From Spodoptera frugiperda (taxonomy: Eukaryota; Arthropoda; Insecta; Lepidoptera; Noctuidae): a DNA stretch of 64,000 nt. Location: contig NC_064242.1 of NCBI RefSeq assembly GCF_023101765.2, positions 4,328,327 through 4,392,326 on the forward strand, in the 5' to 3' direction. This document shows, piece after piece, positions 1-12,100 of this stretch (the stretch's first letter is position 1; the number at the start of each line of letters is the position of its first letter). A model generated the notes under the pieces. That model worked only from the letters and a program-made list of their open reading frames with translations. It was not told where the DNA came from and made no database searches. A program made the position numbers and the translations under genes.

Positions 1-1840
1 AAAAAACTTTTAAATTTTCAAATTAACGTGTAGACGGGACAACGTCTGTCGGGTCCGCTAGTACACCTATATGAACATATCCGCTCTTTAAACTTAATAC
101 CTATAAACTGGACCGTCGATAGAGGGCGCCATAGACGAACGTAAATTGTATCGACCAGTTTGGCAATATATTAAAGAAGGGCCAAATTAACAGACAATTC
201 CAAAATTCTCTCCATCTTCTAGTTTACTTTTATAAAATAATTAAGGTGATACAAAAGAACATCGATCCAGTTGTTTCAGAAGCAAGTTTTAGGGCAATAT
301 TAGCGAATCAAATCTAGTCTAATCTATGTATATTTGAATCAATTAAACACTGAAAACTCATAGGTAATTGTACCGTCTCGTCGTCTTACCAAATATTACT
401 AACACTAATGTGTTCATTGTCTCATCACGATGACGAACCCTTCAAGTCTAATTTGTTGTAATCTGATATTCTTCCTACTTTACTTACAAACGGTAGGCTT
501 GAGTCATTCTTCCGCTAGGTAAGCAGTAATTTAAATAATTCCACGAAATTGCTAGTTTTTGTAGATTATCCTGTTATATAAAATGAAGGAAGTGAACTTG
601 AGAGTTATTCAGTTCCTAGCTACATTTAAAAAAGAACTTATTTACTTATTATAAGGAAAAATATGTATAAATAAGTAGGTGTTTATGTATTAGGTAATGC
701 TTGTAAACAAAATAAAAATTACACTATCAACTAAAAGTGCAAGTTCTTTGAACTTAGGATAGATAACATTTTGAAAACAAAATCATTATTAAATAAAGTG
801 TTATAAGAATCGCGAATAATTTTACAGAACATACTAGTAGATGGCGCTATAACATACTGCAAAATAGTTTGTTATAGCGCCATCTACCGGGGAGTAGCGA
901 AACCAATACAAAAATTATTAAATACGGCTTCGTAACATAGATGGCGCTGATAAAATACACGCAAAAGTTCAAGTAGTTAGTCTTTCACATATTTTTAGTT
1001 TTTAATTAAGTACTACAACCTTTTTATAGCAAAACTAAGGAATTTAATCACATAATAAAGTCTACAATGAACAGCGAGAGCGGTCAGCGGTGACCGTTCT
1101 GGGATGTAGAATTTTATTCAAGTATCGGTTTTCTCTTCTCTTCCTCTCAATTCCTTCTCTTAGGTTTATGGTAACTAGGCATATGGCGCCCGCCAGGTTA
1201 CAGAAGGTCGCCCCGAGACGCGCGTGTTTTGTGCTTTTTCTACTGCCCATAAAGTGATAACGGCGTCAAAATATTAGGGGCGCATATGAAACGTTTTGCA
1301 TAGGGCGCTATCTAGGTTTCTAGGTATTAACTTATTATTCTGTGATACTACTCCCATATACTAAGCTCAGTATCAGATTATAATCAGGTCTAATAAGATT
1401 TAGTTAGGATGACACAGATACAATTACTTTATGGCCAATTTATAGCTGATAATATAGCACAGGTAGATCTTTGGTACGAAATAATTAAAACAACTTTTTC
1501 ATATAAACATCTTTTTTTTATTCCAACTTATAACCATACATAATATACACAGTACAAAAAAAAACTTCCTAATACAGCAATAAGGACAAAAAGAAATTGT
1601 CACATACTTTATCTATCATTTTGTAACATAACCAAATTGAGAAATCTAGTAATAGGATAAACTTATCTACATGCCGTGTTGTAATGTACAATGCTTCGAG
1701 CGAATACGTTTGTTTTACTTCAATACAATAACTTAAAAGTATACAATTCTTAATATGTACTCGATGGAATTCGAATTAAAATTTACACAATACATACATA
1801 TCACTATAGCTACAATTAAGCTGTAAATAACCTGAAGAGT
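1..1840. other. 3' flank of Kdm3, AT-rich, no gene seen
   Basis: No reading frame with coding character was found. The visible structure is a 16-bp-stem hairpin at 838-886 and further ATGGCGC/GGCGCTAT-type short repeats near 122, 940, 1179 and 1300. Part of 1500-1840 may be alternative 3' UTR of Kdm3. Confidence 0.5.
838..886. repeat. Inverted repeat with TAGATGGCGCTATAAC arms
   Basis: A perfect 16-bp arm at 838-853 is repeated inverted at 871-886, around a 17-base loop. A related single copy (TAGATGGCGCTGATAA) follows near 939. These short ATGGCGC elements look like pieces of a miniature transposon or a hairpin from a longer element end. No target-site duplication was identified. Confidence 0.6.
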
Positions 1841-1846
1841 TTTATT
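1841..1846 (-). terminator. Likely polyadenylation signal of Kdm3
   Basis: AATAAA on the minus strand (CAAATAAAAC context) is the first canonical signal after the TGA at 2139-2141, and implies a 3' UTR of about 320 bases. A second AATAAA is at 1517-1522 and could give a longer 3' UTR. Cleavage positions cannot be determined here. Confidence 0.5.
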
Positions 1847-2138
1847 TGTATTTCAATTAAGGAACATAAAACATATCCACATCTCAACGATATCACCATA
1901 ATCAGACTAATTTACATTGCACATACTCCGATCGCGACCGTCGGACTAAATCACATTTCGAGTACACTTACACACATAACTGGTACACAATCGACTCGGA
2001 CGCTTAATAATGGCATCTTATACACGAAACGGCGCACAGCGCGTATCATACTCGCTCCCAATCTTACGTTTAAATGCGGAACTTAGCAATTAATGTTACG
2101 TTCGAGGTTGAGATCAAATGCGGGAGGCCCGCTCGTCT

Positions 2139-3176
2139 TCACTTGGCTTCGGCGAGCGCCTCCTCCAGGCAGCACAGAGAATCCTTTACCGCGTGATACA
2201 CGATATTCTTAATCTGTAGCTTATCTTCTTTGTTAGAGTGCTGGCGAGACAACCGCCTGAACTGCTGCGCGAGCTCGAAACACCGCGAGACGTTCTCGGG
2301 TGAGACGAAGTCCTCGGCCACTTTGATACAGTCCAGCAAGTTCCTGACTTGATGCGGCGCTCCGGCCGGAATGAAGACAGCGTCTCCGGGGCACTGCAGG
2401 ATCGCGTAGCCCTCCACGCCGTACTCGCGGTAGAGGCGCTCACGGAGCGCAGCGTCCAGGTACCAGGTCTGGTCGTGCACCGGGTCGTGCTGCGGCCGCG
2501 GCCGCGCGCCGCGCTCCAGCTCGGCTCGCACGAGGAAGTCGCGGATCTTGTCCGCGTCCTTCGCAGCGTAGATGTGCCACAGCGCCGCGGGGGGCTTGAG
2601 CCGCGCGCGGCGCCGCGACAGGACGTCGACGCCGGCCTCCTCCGCGGCCCGCGCCGCCTCGCGCGCTCGCTCGGGCGCGTCGGCGGGAGCGCTGGCGTGC
2701 ACCATGACGTTGACGGCGTCGCTGACGTCGAGGTGCAGGTTGGTGGTGCCGCCCGCGCCGCCGTACGCGGTGTACATCTTGGGCCCGAGGTCTGGCCGTA
2801 CGAAACATTCAGGTAACCGCGCGGCCAGATTGAGTTTGCCGGTGCGCGATGTGTATTCGCTGAGTGGTAACGCTCGCATGAGATCGTCGAAACGTCCGGG
2901 CAGAAGCTCCGCAAAGTCTTCGCCCGGTGGCCAGTCTTTTAATTTGAGCACCATTGGAGCGCCGCGTTCGTCTCGCAGCCTCTTGGCGGCTAGATCGAAC
3001 CCGTCCCAGAATTTCTTGCCCAGTTGGTACGGTACCACTAAACCGGACGCACAATTAACCAAGTCGACTCTCTCTTCACCGAAATCCCGGGAGAAACTCT
3101 CAGGACTCCATAAGTTTTTATCGAGAATCGTCGATACGTCGGAGACTAGAACTGGTTGGCCACGTTTCCACTGGTC
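2139..3176 (-). CDS. Kdm3: Kdm3 terminal coding exon: JmjC catalytic domain
   Basis: This exon encodes residues 1323-1667 and the TGA stop (2139-2141). It begins after a clear acceptor (TTACAG, then GACCAGTGG), giving DQWKRGQPVLVS, the typical KDM3 entry to the JmjC domain. The iron ligands are all present: H1470 (codon 2733-2735) and D1472 (2727-2729) in NLHLDVSD, and H1597 (2352-2354) in AGAPHQVRN. Family blocks ALWHIYAAKDADKIR, HDQTWYLD and IKVAEDFVSPE follow the order seen in vertebrate KDM3 proteins. The loop between HLDVSD and ALWHIY is Ala/Arg-rich and differs from the vertebrate versions. The exon is strongly GC-rich, with G/C at third positions, unlike the AT-rich surroundings. Active demethylase is expected from the intact ligands. 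Confidence 0.95.
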   Translation of the reverse strand, partial: DQWKRGQPVLVSDVSTILDKNLWSPESFSRDFGEERVDLVNCASGLVVPYQLGKKFWDGFDLAAKRLRDERGAPMVLKLKDWPPGEDFAELLPGRFDDLMRALPLSEYTSRTGKLNLAARLPECFVRPDLGPKMYTAYGGAGGTTNLHLDVSDAVNVMVHASAPADAPERAREAARAAEEAGVDVLSRRRARLKPPAALWHIYAAKDADKIRDFLVRAELERGARPRPQHDPVHDQTWYLDAALRERLYREYGVEGYAILQCPGDAVFIPAGAPHQVRNLLDCIKVAEDFVSPENVSRCFELAQQFRRLSRQHSNKEDKLQIKNIVYHAVKDSLCCLEEALAEAK

Positions 3177-6100
3177 CTGTAACAACAAACAAAACACATT
3201 AATAAAATGAAGTAAAGATACGTTTAGCAAACCCTATTTTTAAATTGAGTCTAATATTTCTTTCAATTAAAAATAAAGTAGGTATTTACCTGGAACGGTT
3301 TATAATTGCCGGCGTGCATGGGGTCTGTGAGATGTAGAAGTTTCCCGTCGCAGAGCCAGGCGTGAGGCACGTCTGGGTAGAGCAGCTTGGACTCAGTGAG
3401 CGTCATGATACGGATGGGGAGCTCCTCGCGGCCTCGCCCACTCCTGTCGTACCGCTTCACTACGTTGGACAGCGCGAACGGTTTCGATTCTTCATCTTCA
3501 TCTTTCTTTTCGTCTACAACGCTGGATATGACGTCATCGAGAATATCGCTTTTACTCTTCTTCTGCTTTTTCTTAGGCTGAGTCTCGCCACCCTCGGGCG
3601 CTGGTCGGATGAGTAGTTCCCGTAACGTTGAGAAGTTGCCTCCCTCCTCAGAGTCAGACGAGCTAGAATCAGACTTCTCTTCTTCGGCTTCAGTCTTGAG
3701 TGGTATGTCGGACAGCCAGCTAACGACAGAGCTGCCAGTCTTGCCGTTCTCCGACTTGACTGGCGACGAGCCGTTGGCGGCTGGCTCTTCCTTGATCTCT
3801 TCTTTCTTAACATTCTGTAAAAAGAAACATCAGTTGGTTAAAATACGAAAATTTAAATTGATTTTGAAGATTTGTCGGCAGGTTATGACAAATTCAAACA
3901 TTGGCTTTCTTCCATTTTAATCGACTAATGTTAACGGTTGCACAAGTTTTGCTGAGTTTTATTATTAACATTGATTTGACAATCCACTACTGGACTATGG
4001 GCATCATCTAAGGAGACAAGACCCTCCTCTCCTCTAAGAGGTGGTGGTGGTGGTTGTGATAGCATAAGTGTTGTGTAACAAACCTTCTGCAGCGCGCGTT
4101 GCAGCAGCCTCCTTGCGGCGGTGCGCATGTTGTTGTTGGGCGCGGGCGCGGCGCCGCAGGAGCAGGGCGGCAGCGCGAAGGCGTCGCGCATGGCGTGCGC
4201 GCGCGCCGCCGCCGCGTCCAGCGCGCCGCCCGCCGCTATCTGCGTCAGCAGCAGGCGTCGCGCGGGGTGGGCGCCGCCACTCGTGCATGTTAGCCAACTG
4301 TGGACCAAAAATAAAGTTATACTACTGCTTCACTGGTCACTTATAAGCACTATTGCTTATGAAGTTTTATATTTCGTCTCCAGGCCTAAATTGGGATTAG
4401 GTCCAAGTCTGTAAGTTTTATTGGACTTTCCAATTAAAGAAACATTTCTAAATTCTAAAGCAGTAATTCTAGTTCTAAGTCGTAATTATTCTAGAATCAT
4501 TTAGTATTCTAGCAATCTCTAATTTAGCTGATTGTTTCACCTTTCCTACTTTCAACCTGTTATGGTCTATAGCCTATGCAAAAGTAAACTTTGCGCAATC
4601 GAATTGCGAGATCGCAATAGCACAGCAATAGTGTTTATTGTATTTTGTTATCTCTTATTCACTATAATAACGAAGTTCAATAACCTTGTGATTACTAATC
4701 TAGAACTTAGAGATAGTTAAGCCAAGATATGTAAGGTTTCCGATAACTATAGATTTGAGACGTTATTTATGTTCCTGAACTTTAAAGTATTTACGTTTCT
4801 GATTGTCATAATGATAACATAATAAAAGTACTTATAGCTATGTGAAAACAAAAATAGTTTTGTAACAAAACTCACCCAAAGGAATCTCTTTCGCCGTTGG
4901 CATTGGCGTTTGAGGAGTTATTTGTTTCGGTCGTGGCTGGGGGAGTGTCGCCGCCTGATGTCCGTGACTGTAACAAACACGAAAACATTTTAGAAAATCA
5001 ATCGCAATTACAGTTTGTGTTATTCAAAACTGACTAACACGATAGATTGCACCAATTAGGGAAGTGTGTTTTATAATAGTATTTACCTTATAACAGTCCA
5101 AACATACGACGAAGCCGCACTTTCCGCACGTCCAATGGAAGTTGAACAAGGTGGTCTCACACACATCGCATATTTCCCTGACTCCTTGCACCACTCGTTT
5201 CCATGCTATCGTCTTGTCTGGAAATAAACAAAACCTCATTAGCAATCGTTCAAAACTTAGAAGTGTTAGCTTGTAATTTTTTTTGTCATATTAAAGAAAC
5301 TTACCATCGTTCAAATGATGGGATTCCGCCTCTTTCTCCTGTTGTAGCAGTTCACAGAACTGGTCTCCAATCTCCCTCAGTAGGAAGCAACTCATCTCGA
5401 TATCTAACTCAGCTGCACCCGCGGATGATGATAGCCATAGCTTTTTATCATCCTGTAGACAAATAAAACAAATTATTATTATTTGTAACAAAATCAATTG
5501 ACTGCGATTTTGAATTATCAAGCAATATCACCACAAAGATCAAACTCAGTGGAAAAAATAAGAAGCTCACCTCTTCAGCATCTTTGTAAGGATCCGAGAA
5601 GCCGGCTATCGCCAGCTGCCTGTTTTTGGCGTACTTCAGTCTTCGGAAAGCGTAAAATCTGCAGAAGATGTTTGGCAAGTCCTTGTCACGTTGGGCAGGT
5701 GACCAACGACACTCACGGCACTTGGCGAGGCGCGGGGCTACCTCGAAACAAGGACCGTTCTGTAGGAAGGAGTCGGGCTGCGCGCGGGACGCGGGCGTGG
5801 CGGGGGCCACACGGCGCGGGGGCTCGTCCCGCCGCCTGCCGCCGCGGCCGCCGCCGCGCGTGCGTCGCCCGCGAGCTCGCCCGGCTCCTCCGCGTCTACT
5901 AGACGTACTTCCACTGCCACTCCCACTTCCGCCAGAATCTGAGTCTTTATCGTCACTCTCTTTATCACTTTCGCTCCCACTTTCGGAAGCCTTCTTTCTC
6001 TTCGGTTCATCTCCAGCTTTCCTTGGTACGGCACCTTTTTTCCGTTTCGCCTTTGGCGGTTTTCTTTTTGGAGGTGTTGCAGACTCACGATCGGAACTAG

Positions 6101-9100
6101 AACTATCCTCCTCTGCATCGTCTACTCGACCGTTAACCTCTTTCGGCTTCCTTGGTTTAGTGGTCTTTCGTGCGCCTCGCTGTATTGACTTGGCAGCTAC
6201 GGGCACGACAATATTTGAACTGGAATCGTCTGGTTCTGACACTCGGTTGATTGTCATCGGCAGTGTAATACATGTTCCACCGCCTCCTGAACAGTCACCT
6301 TCTCCGATTGGCGCGGTCTCATGCCGCTGTAACCACGCCTTCTTGCCAAGATGCCGGACGGGCGCACCGCCATTATCTCGAGGGGATTGTGCTGCTTTCG
6401 CAGGAGTATCACCGTCAGCTCCAGTAGTGACTGGTGGCGTCGCAGGCGGTGCAGGCGGCGTCGGAGCTGTGGGCGGCGCGGCCGCCACTGGAGGGGACGC
6501 GGCTACTGGAGGTACAGGGGTCGCGGGCGCCGGGCTGGCCGCGGGGGTGAGGTGCGGCGCGGGGGATGCTCCGGCAGCTCGCTCGGGTGTGGCGACGCTA
6601 CCGTCTGCAGACGGTACGCGCACGTCACAAGGTGGGCCCGGAGCTTGTGGCGCGGGCTCCGAGCCGTGCGGTGTCCGTCCAGTACCGGCCGCTGCTGCTA
6701 TTAGAGGTTCTGGAGCAGCAGATTCCTCAAGTCTTCGCCGCTTGGCATCAGCCTCGGGAGGGTCTGACGCACCACGTCGTCTAGGCGACAGGCGGTCAGG
6801 GTCGTCACGCGACACTCCTAAGTCTAGAGGTTGCAACTGGCACGGTGAGGTGGAATTAGAATCCACGACAGCGCGTTGTGGCGGGCGAGGCTCTGGAGTG
6901 CGCGAGTGCGCAGGGGGAGGTGGTCTTGAGCGTTGCGCGTATGGTGGAGGGTACGGGACTGGCGGTTGCTCTACCTTGCTATGTGGCATCGGAGGCTCGA
7001 CAGCTACAGCGTAGTGCGCAGGCCCTGGTCCAGGACCCGGTGAATTGCACGGAGGTTTGCCATAAATGTGTGGAGGTGCAGGGCTCGAAACCTTAGGCTT
7101 CACGGGTTGTGCAGTCTGATAGTAGGCAGGAGAGCGAGGCGGCGGAGGTTGGTACAGCCGCCGCGCGTTCTTATCCTGGGCAGGTAGCGCCGCGTGTGGT
7201 GACGTCTGTAGGGTTGCGTGCGGATGTGGCGGCGCGTGTGGTGAGGGACCCGTTCTATACGTCCGAGATGGCAGGTAATGAGGGTTAGGTTCATTCCGAG
7301 GTTTGCTCGGATATGGGTGTTTCTGTTCTAGGTGGATCTGTTTAGGATCGTGCTTGACTATCACAGAGTTTTTCTCTGGGACCAGCGGTGGCGGTGCCGG
7401 TAGATGCTGGTCCTTAATTTTATCGTATCGATAAGGGTAATTGTAGGGAGCAAAGTTAGGTTCACCTTTGGGTAAGGAGGGATGTGATTGTTTGTCTGGT
7501 TTAGAAGGGATGGAGATGCGAGCGTGTTGCGCATGGTAATCTGCGGGGGAGGTGGCGGGAGGGCGAGTGGAGGGATGCGCGGGGTGCGCTGGGTGCCCTG
7601 GGGGGGAGTAGTACGCGCGGTCTGTCGGGGGAACTCGTAGTCGCTCGTGTTCCTGCGCCGCGGCACCTCGGCTCGGCGCCAGGCTGTGCAGTAACGACCA
7701 TGACCGCTGTGAGCAAACAAACACATTCGTTAACATTGTGAAACATATTTCATACAATAACTTATATCATAAAAAGAAACATTGCCAGAAGAATTTATTC
7801 TCACAGATAATATTGATTAAGGGTTACTATTAAAATATCTATAAACAGGAACTACCTTTTGATTCGCCAGCCTAAGAGATTCTTCGAAATGCCTCGACAC
7901 TAGTTTTGAGGCGGCGTTCTCATGATCTCTTCGTTCCTTTTCTTCCCTCTCTTGTTTTTCCCTCTCCCGTTCTCTTTCTCTTTCCCTCTCCCTCTCACGT
8001 TCCTGTTCTATCCGTTCTCTCTCCTTTCTTTCTTTTTGTTGCTTCTCCATCTCTCGTTGCTCCTGTTCCCTTCGATCTCTGTAACAAAGAAAAAATATTC
8101 GAATAAGTGAAATGAAAAACAACAAAAAAAAAAACGTTAACTGTAACCAAAAATGGAATTGATTATTTCTTAATTATGCCGTTTACTTCATCTTATCAGC
8201 TTACATAACAATATGTAATCACCGTCAGTGCATTATGGCCAGTAGTTAGCTAACATGCGTTTGCGCAACCTTCCAAGTGATAAATATAGGTAGGTATACG
8301 TGAAGATTAAGTGGGTCAAGGTCATTTATTTCACAAATGAAAATTACATGTTTTAAGAAACCATTCATTATGTATGGTTTCGAGAATAAAATCAGTACAT
8401 TACTTTCGAGCTAATCTAAGTTTTAAAATACCAAAAAGCCTATAATTCAGTTCAAGATAAACAAAGGCACGTAACAGTTTAAGTGAATTTTCGTGTAAAT
8501 AAATTAAACCATTAAGGTTTAATTTCGCAGACATTCTTAACTTAAATAAGGAAAACTAAAGAGCATAGACATTAACAAAGCACTTTTTATTTTTATTTTT
8601 AGTTCACGAATTGACGACAAAAAAATCTTTAGAAAATTACTAAGATATTTCAGGGCTGGTGTGTCATAATCTCATTGTCCTAATTCCAAATGGTTACTTG
8701 TTTACTAATACGCGTTGTGGTAATTGTAATCGGATGAAACGCGGATCGAATTACGTATACGGAAAAGTTTTATTGGCTTCGACTTTCAACCTTTAGGGGC
8801 ACAACACTACTTACCTATATTTCGCTACCGTAACTCGTAACCCAATGAAAATAAAACGTTACGTAAAAAAGAAATCGATGGAGGTAGTCGTGGCCAAATA
8901 CTATTTGGACACACGACATTGGATTATGTCATTAATGGTCAAGGTTCTATATTAAATTCCACACGCTTCGCATGATACGAAATTACTGCCAAGAATTTAT
9001 TCGTATAATAAATATTTACATTTGAATATCAATATTTTGTAAACAAGAATCGAATGAAGGAAGTACACAAAGATCTTTACGAAAAGGAAAACAAAAACAG

Positions 9101-12100
9101 GAAAGTAAACAGTAAAGATTGCAACAATGCATTTGCATTTAATGTTTTGGTCCCTGTTTAATAAACAATATCAAACTTACGGATACACTACTCTTCGAAC
9201 AATAATAGGACGTAAATACTCTGATTTCTTCATTTTAATTCAGTTTGAACTTAATCACTATCGAAACCGTATATGAAGAACTGAACTGTGTAATAAAACC
9301 ACTGTTTTTAGTACAAAATCACTAATAAAGATTAATAATAATAACACAACGCTTGAAATCTTCAATTATAAATACGTCACTGTCAATGTCAAACAGATTT
9401 ATTTTTAAACACATTACACAAATGGCATTCAGTTTTGTTATAATCAGCCAGTAATTTTGTTAAAACCTCTTTGTTGTAATAATTATAATCCTTTTATCAG
9501 TTTCCTGATTTTAATAATTCGTAAATATTTTTTCTTGCAATTTGGTGATAGTTATGTTATGAATTATGATAATATTTAAAATATTTATTGCATTTGCAAT
9601 CGATTATCAAGAATAAAAAGCTTAATCGATTTTATGCAAATGATAAAGATATTAAACCGACCTATCAATTTGTGAATAACAATATTAATCCGGTGACTAC
9701 CTAGTTTGAAACATAAAAAGTAGAGTATGATTGCGATAAATTCAAAACCAAGTGCATAAAAATGCAATCGAGCACAAACAAGCAATAAAACAAGCGCATA
9801 TCGGATTTGCACATTACCACCGTCTGTCATTACCGTTCAATGACCTTGGCCTACAGCAACTTTTGGATGCTGACGTCATTAGGAACCTTGAACGCATCCA
9901 TAGCACTTCTGGCACTTCATTGTTGACAGCTTTCCGGCTTCAAATGGCCAGATATTTATGGAATTCATACCTACTTCAAATGCGTGGCAAAATTGTATTC
10001 ATAATTCGCCATCCACGTGAATAATTTATTCTTTCGAAACAGTTATTAAGATTACGAAATAGAAGAACTTGTTTTCCAATGAACAATGACTTATGTATTG
10101 TTAAAACAAATCAAGGTTTTATATAATAATACAACACATTTTTCTTAACAATGGGAGCAATATAGGCTATAGAACACTTTATTACTGCTTTTCAATAGAT
10201 AATACAATTATTTGTTAAGTTGGTTGTGTATTGTGAACGTTTATTCTTTTCTTACAGAGAAAGCTATGCAAACATTGTTGTGTGGCATTTCTTTAAAATT
10301 ACATGGGATTTTCCTAAAAACGAACAAAACGCACTCTTAATAAAAATAAGCCAAAAAGGACGAAAACTTAAGTCTTAATGACATTTAAATCTATTTTAAT
10401 ACCTAGATAATCGTACAGCACTATGTAGATTCTTACTGTTACCACCGAAAAAAACGCAAGTCATTCCAAATTATATCATATCACTGCAGGCATAGATATC
10501 AAAATACATATGATTAGTTATCATTCATAAATAATAATCTAACATTCTTATGTCATGGAAGATTTTATTATATCTAGGTATAATTATTTATTATCTGTTT
10601 AAAATGTATAACTTCCGAGCGTTATATTTTTTTTGCTACAGATTATACAATGATTCATAATTAATTCAATGTTGGCCTTATGTAGGTGTAACCTGATTAT
10701 CTCGTAATATCAAATTAATTTATTAATTTTTTCATGTTATCTAAGAAATTATATACATTTTTTATTATCATATCTCTCTCTTACGATTTTATCTTGAGTA
10801 ATAGGTATTAGGAACATACCTTAAAATATCATGATAAATTAGAATTACATATTTTTTTAATCACGTGAAATACAGATACGTATTTGTAGTGTCTTGTTTA
10901 ATCTTAATATGAATTCCACAAGATTGTGTTAGAAGAGTATTATTGTACCAAAATATTGTGTATGTCGCTTGATCTTGGAATTAAAATAACCTACGAAAAT
11001 TAACTTACGTTACAACTGTTAAGTATTCCTTTCAGAAGGTATTAACACCACGTAATTACGATGTACAGCTTAAGGTATCTAAGAAGCTTGAGTAAACCGC
11101 TAGTAAAACTAGAATATCAAATAAGTACCTACTAACAACAAAATTATAGGATATCCCGCTCGTTTAATCTGCTATTTACACCGACAACGACCTTAATAAA
11201 CTGCCACAGGCCACTGATATAACTTTTAATAATAACGTGCGTGCAGACATGCTAAATTTTCAACACAAGAAGTCAAGGATAAAAACAACATCTTAATAAC
11301 TTTAAGTTATTCATTCGAGATATTCGTTTTATTATTATGAACAATAAGAACCGGATAAAACCTACAAGGTTACATTAATACGAACGTAAATAGATTTTCC
11401 TCGTACATATACAAGTAGTTATAAAACCTGCTTCTTGTTTACAGCGATTTGTTGAGCGATAATATTTTGATTAGCTGACCTTCTACATTGATATTTATAG
11501 AAGAATAAAAACTATAGTTACTAGCAATAATAATAAGTCATTCATAGGGCATATTAACACGACAGTACAATGACCAGGTGTATTTTTATCTACGCGATCG
11601 ATTGCCACAAAAGGACTCATGTCTTGCAACCTTTAAAAGGGCAGTAAACAATAACGAAGTTTCTAATAATAATAGTAGTTTATAACTAAGTCTTTATAAA
11701 ATAGAATGATACGTCAATAAAATTACAAAAGGCTTTTCTTTTCAAAAGAACGATGTTTCAACTGCAGGTACCTAAATCTGTCTACAAAGGGTACAAGCGT
11801 CATATAAAATGTAACATCACCCAGGTAACAGCTGCGAAAGTCAATAGCAAAAAAAAAGTAATAAAAATAACCTTGTATGGTATGGGAGCGATGAATATTT
11901 AGCATAGCAATGTTAATACACAGCTTTTAGTTATAAAACGGGAAAATACTGACACGTCAAGCATACATATTTCCTCATAATCGACTTAAAGTTGTTAACA
12001 TTCTAGTCACGTGAGGTTAAATGAGGAATTATTTATTTTATTGTGGCCTGGGTAATCACGAGTGAGTGGATTTATGACGTAGGGTAAAGAAGACTCATGA

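Noticed and set aside
2186..2914. Long Arg/Ser-rich frame on the minus strand overlapping the JmjC exon
   Set aside because: It is a frame-shifted shadow of the JmjC frame, which alone carries the conserved residues and joins upstream exons in phase.
5668..7014. 448-codon open frame on the plus strand across the large Kdm3 exon
   Set aside because: It is the antisense of a GC-rich coding exon, with composition-driven openness, no recognisable protein and no splice logic.
9752..10024. 90-codon plus-strand frame in the intron
   Set aside because: No domain, no repeat family and no splice or promoter context recognised; a similar antisense frame is also open.
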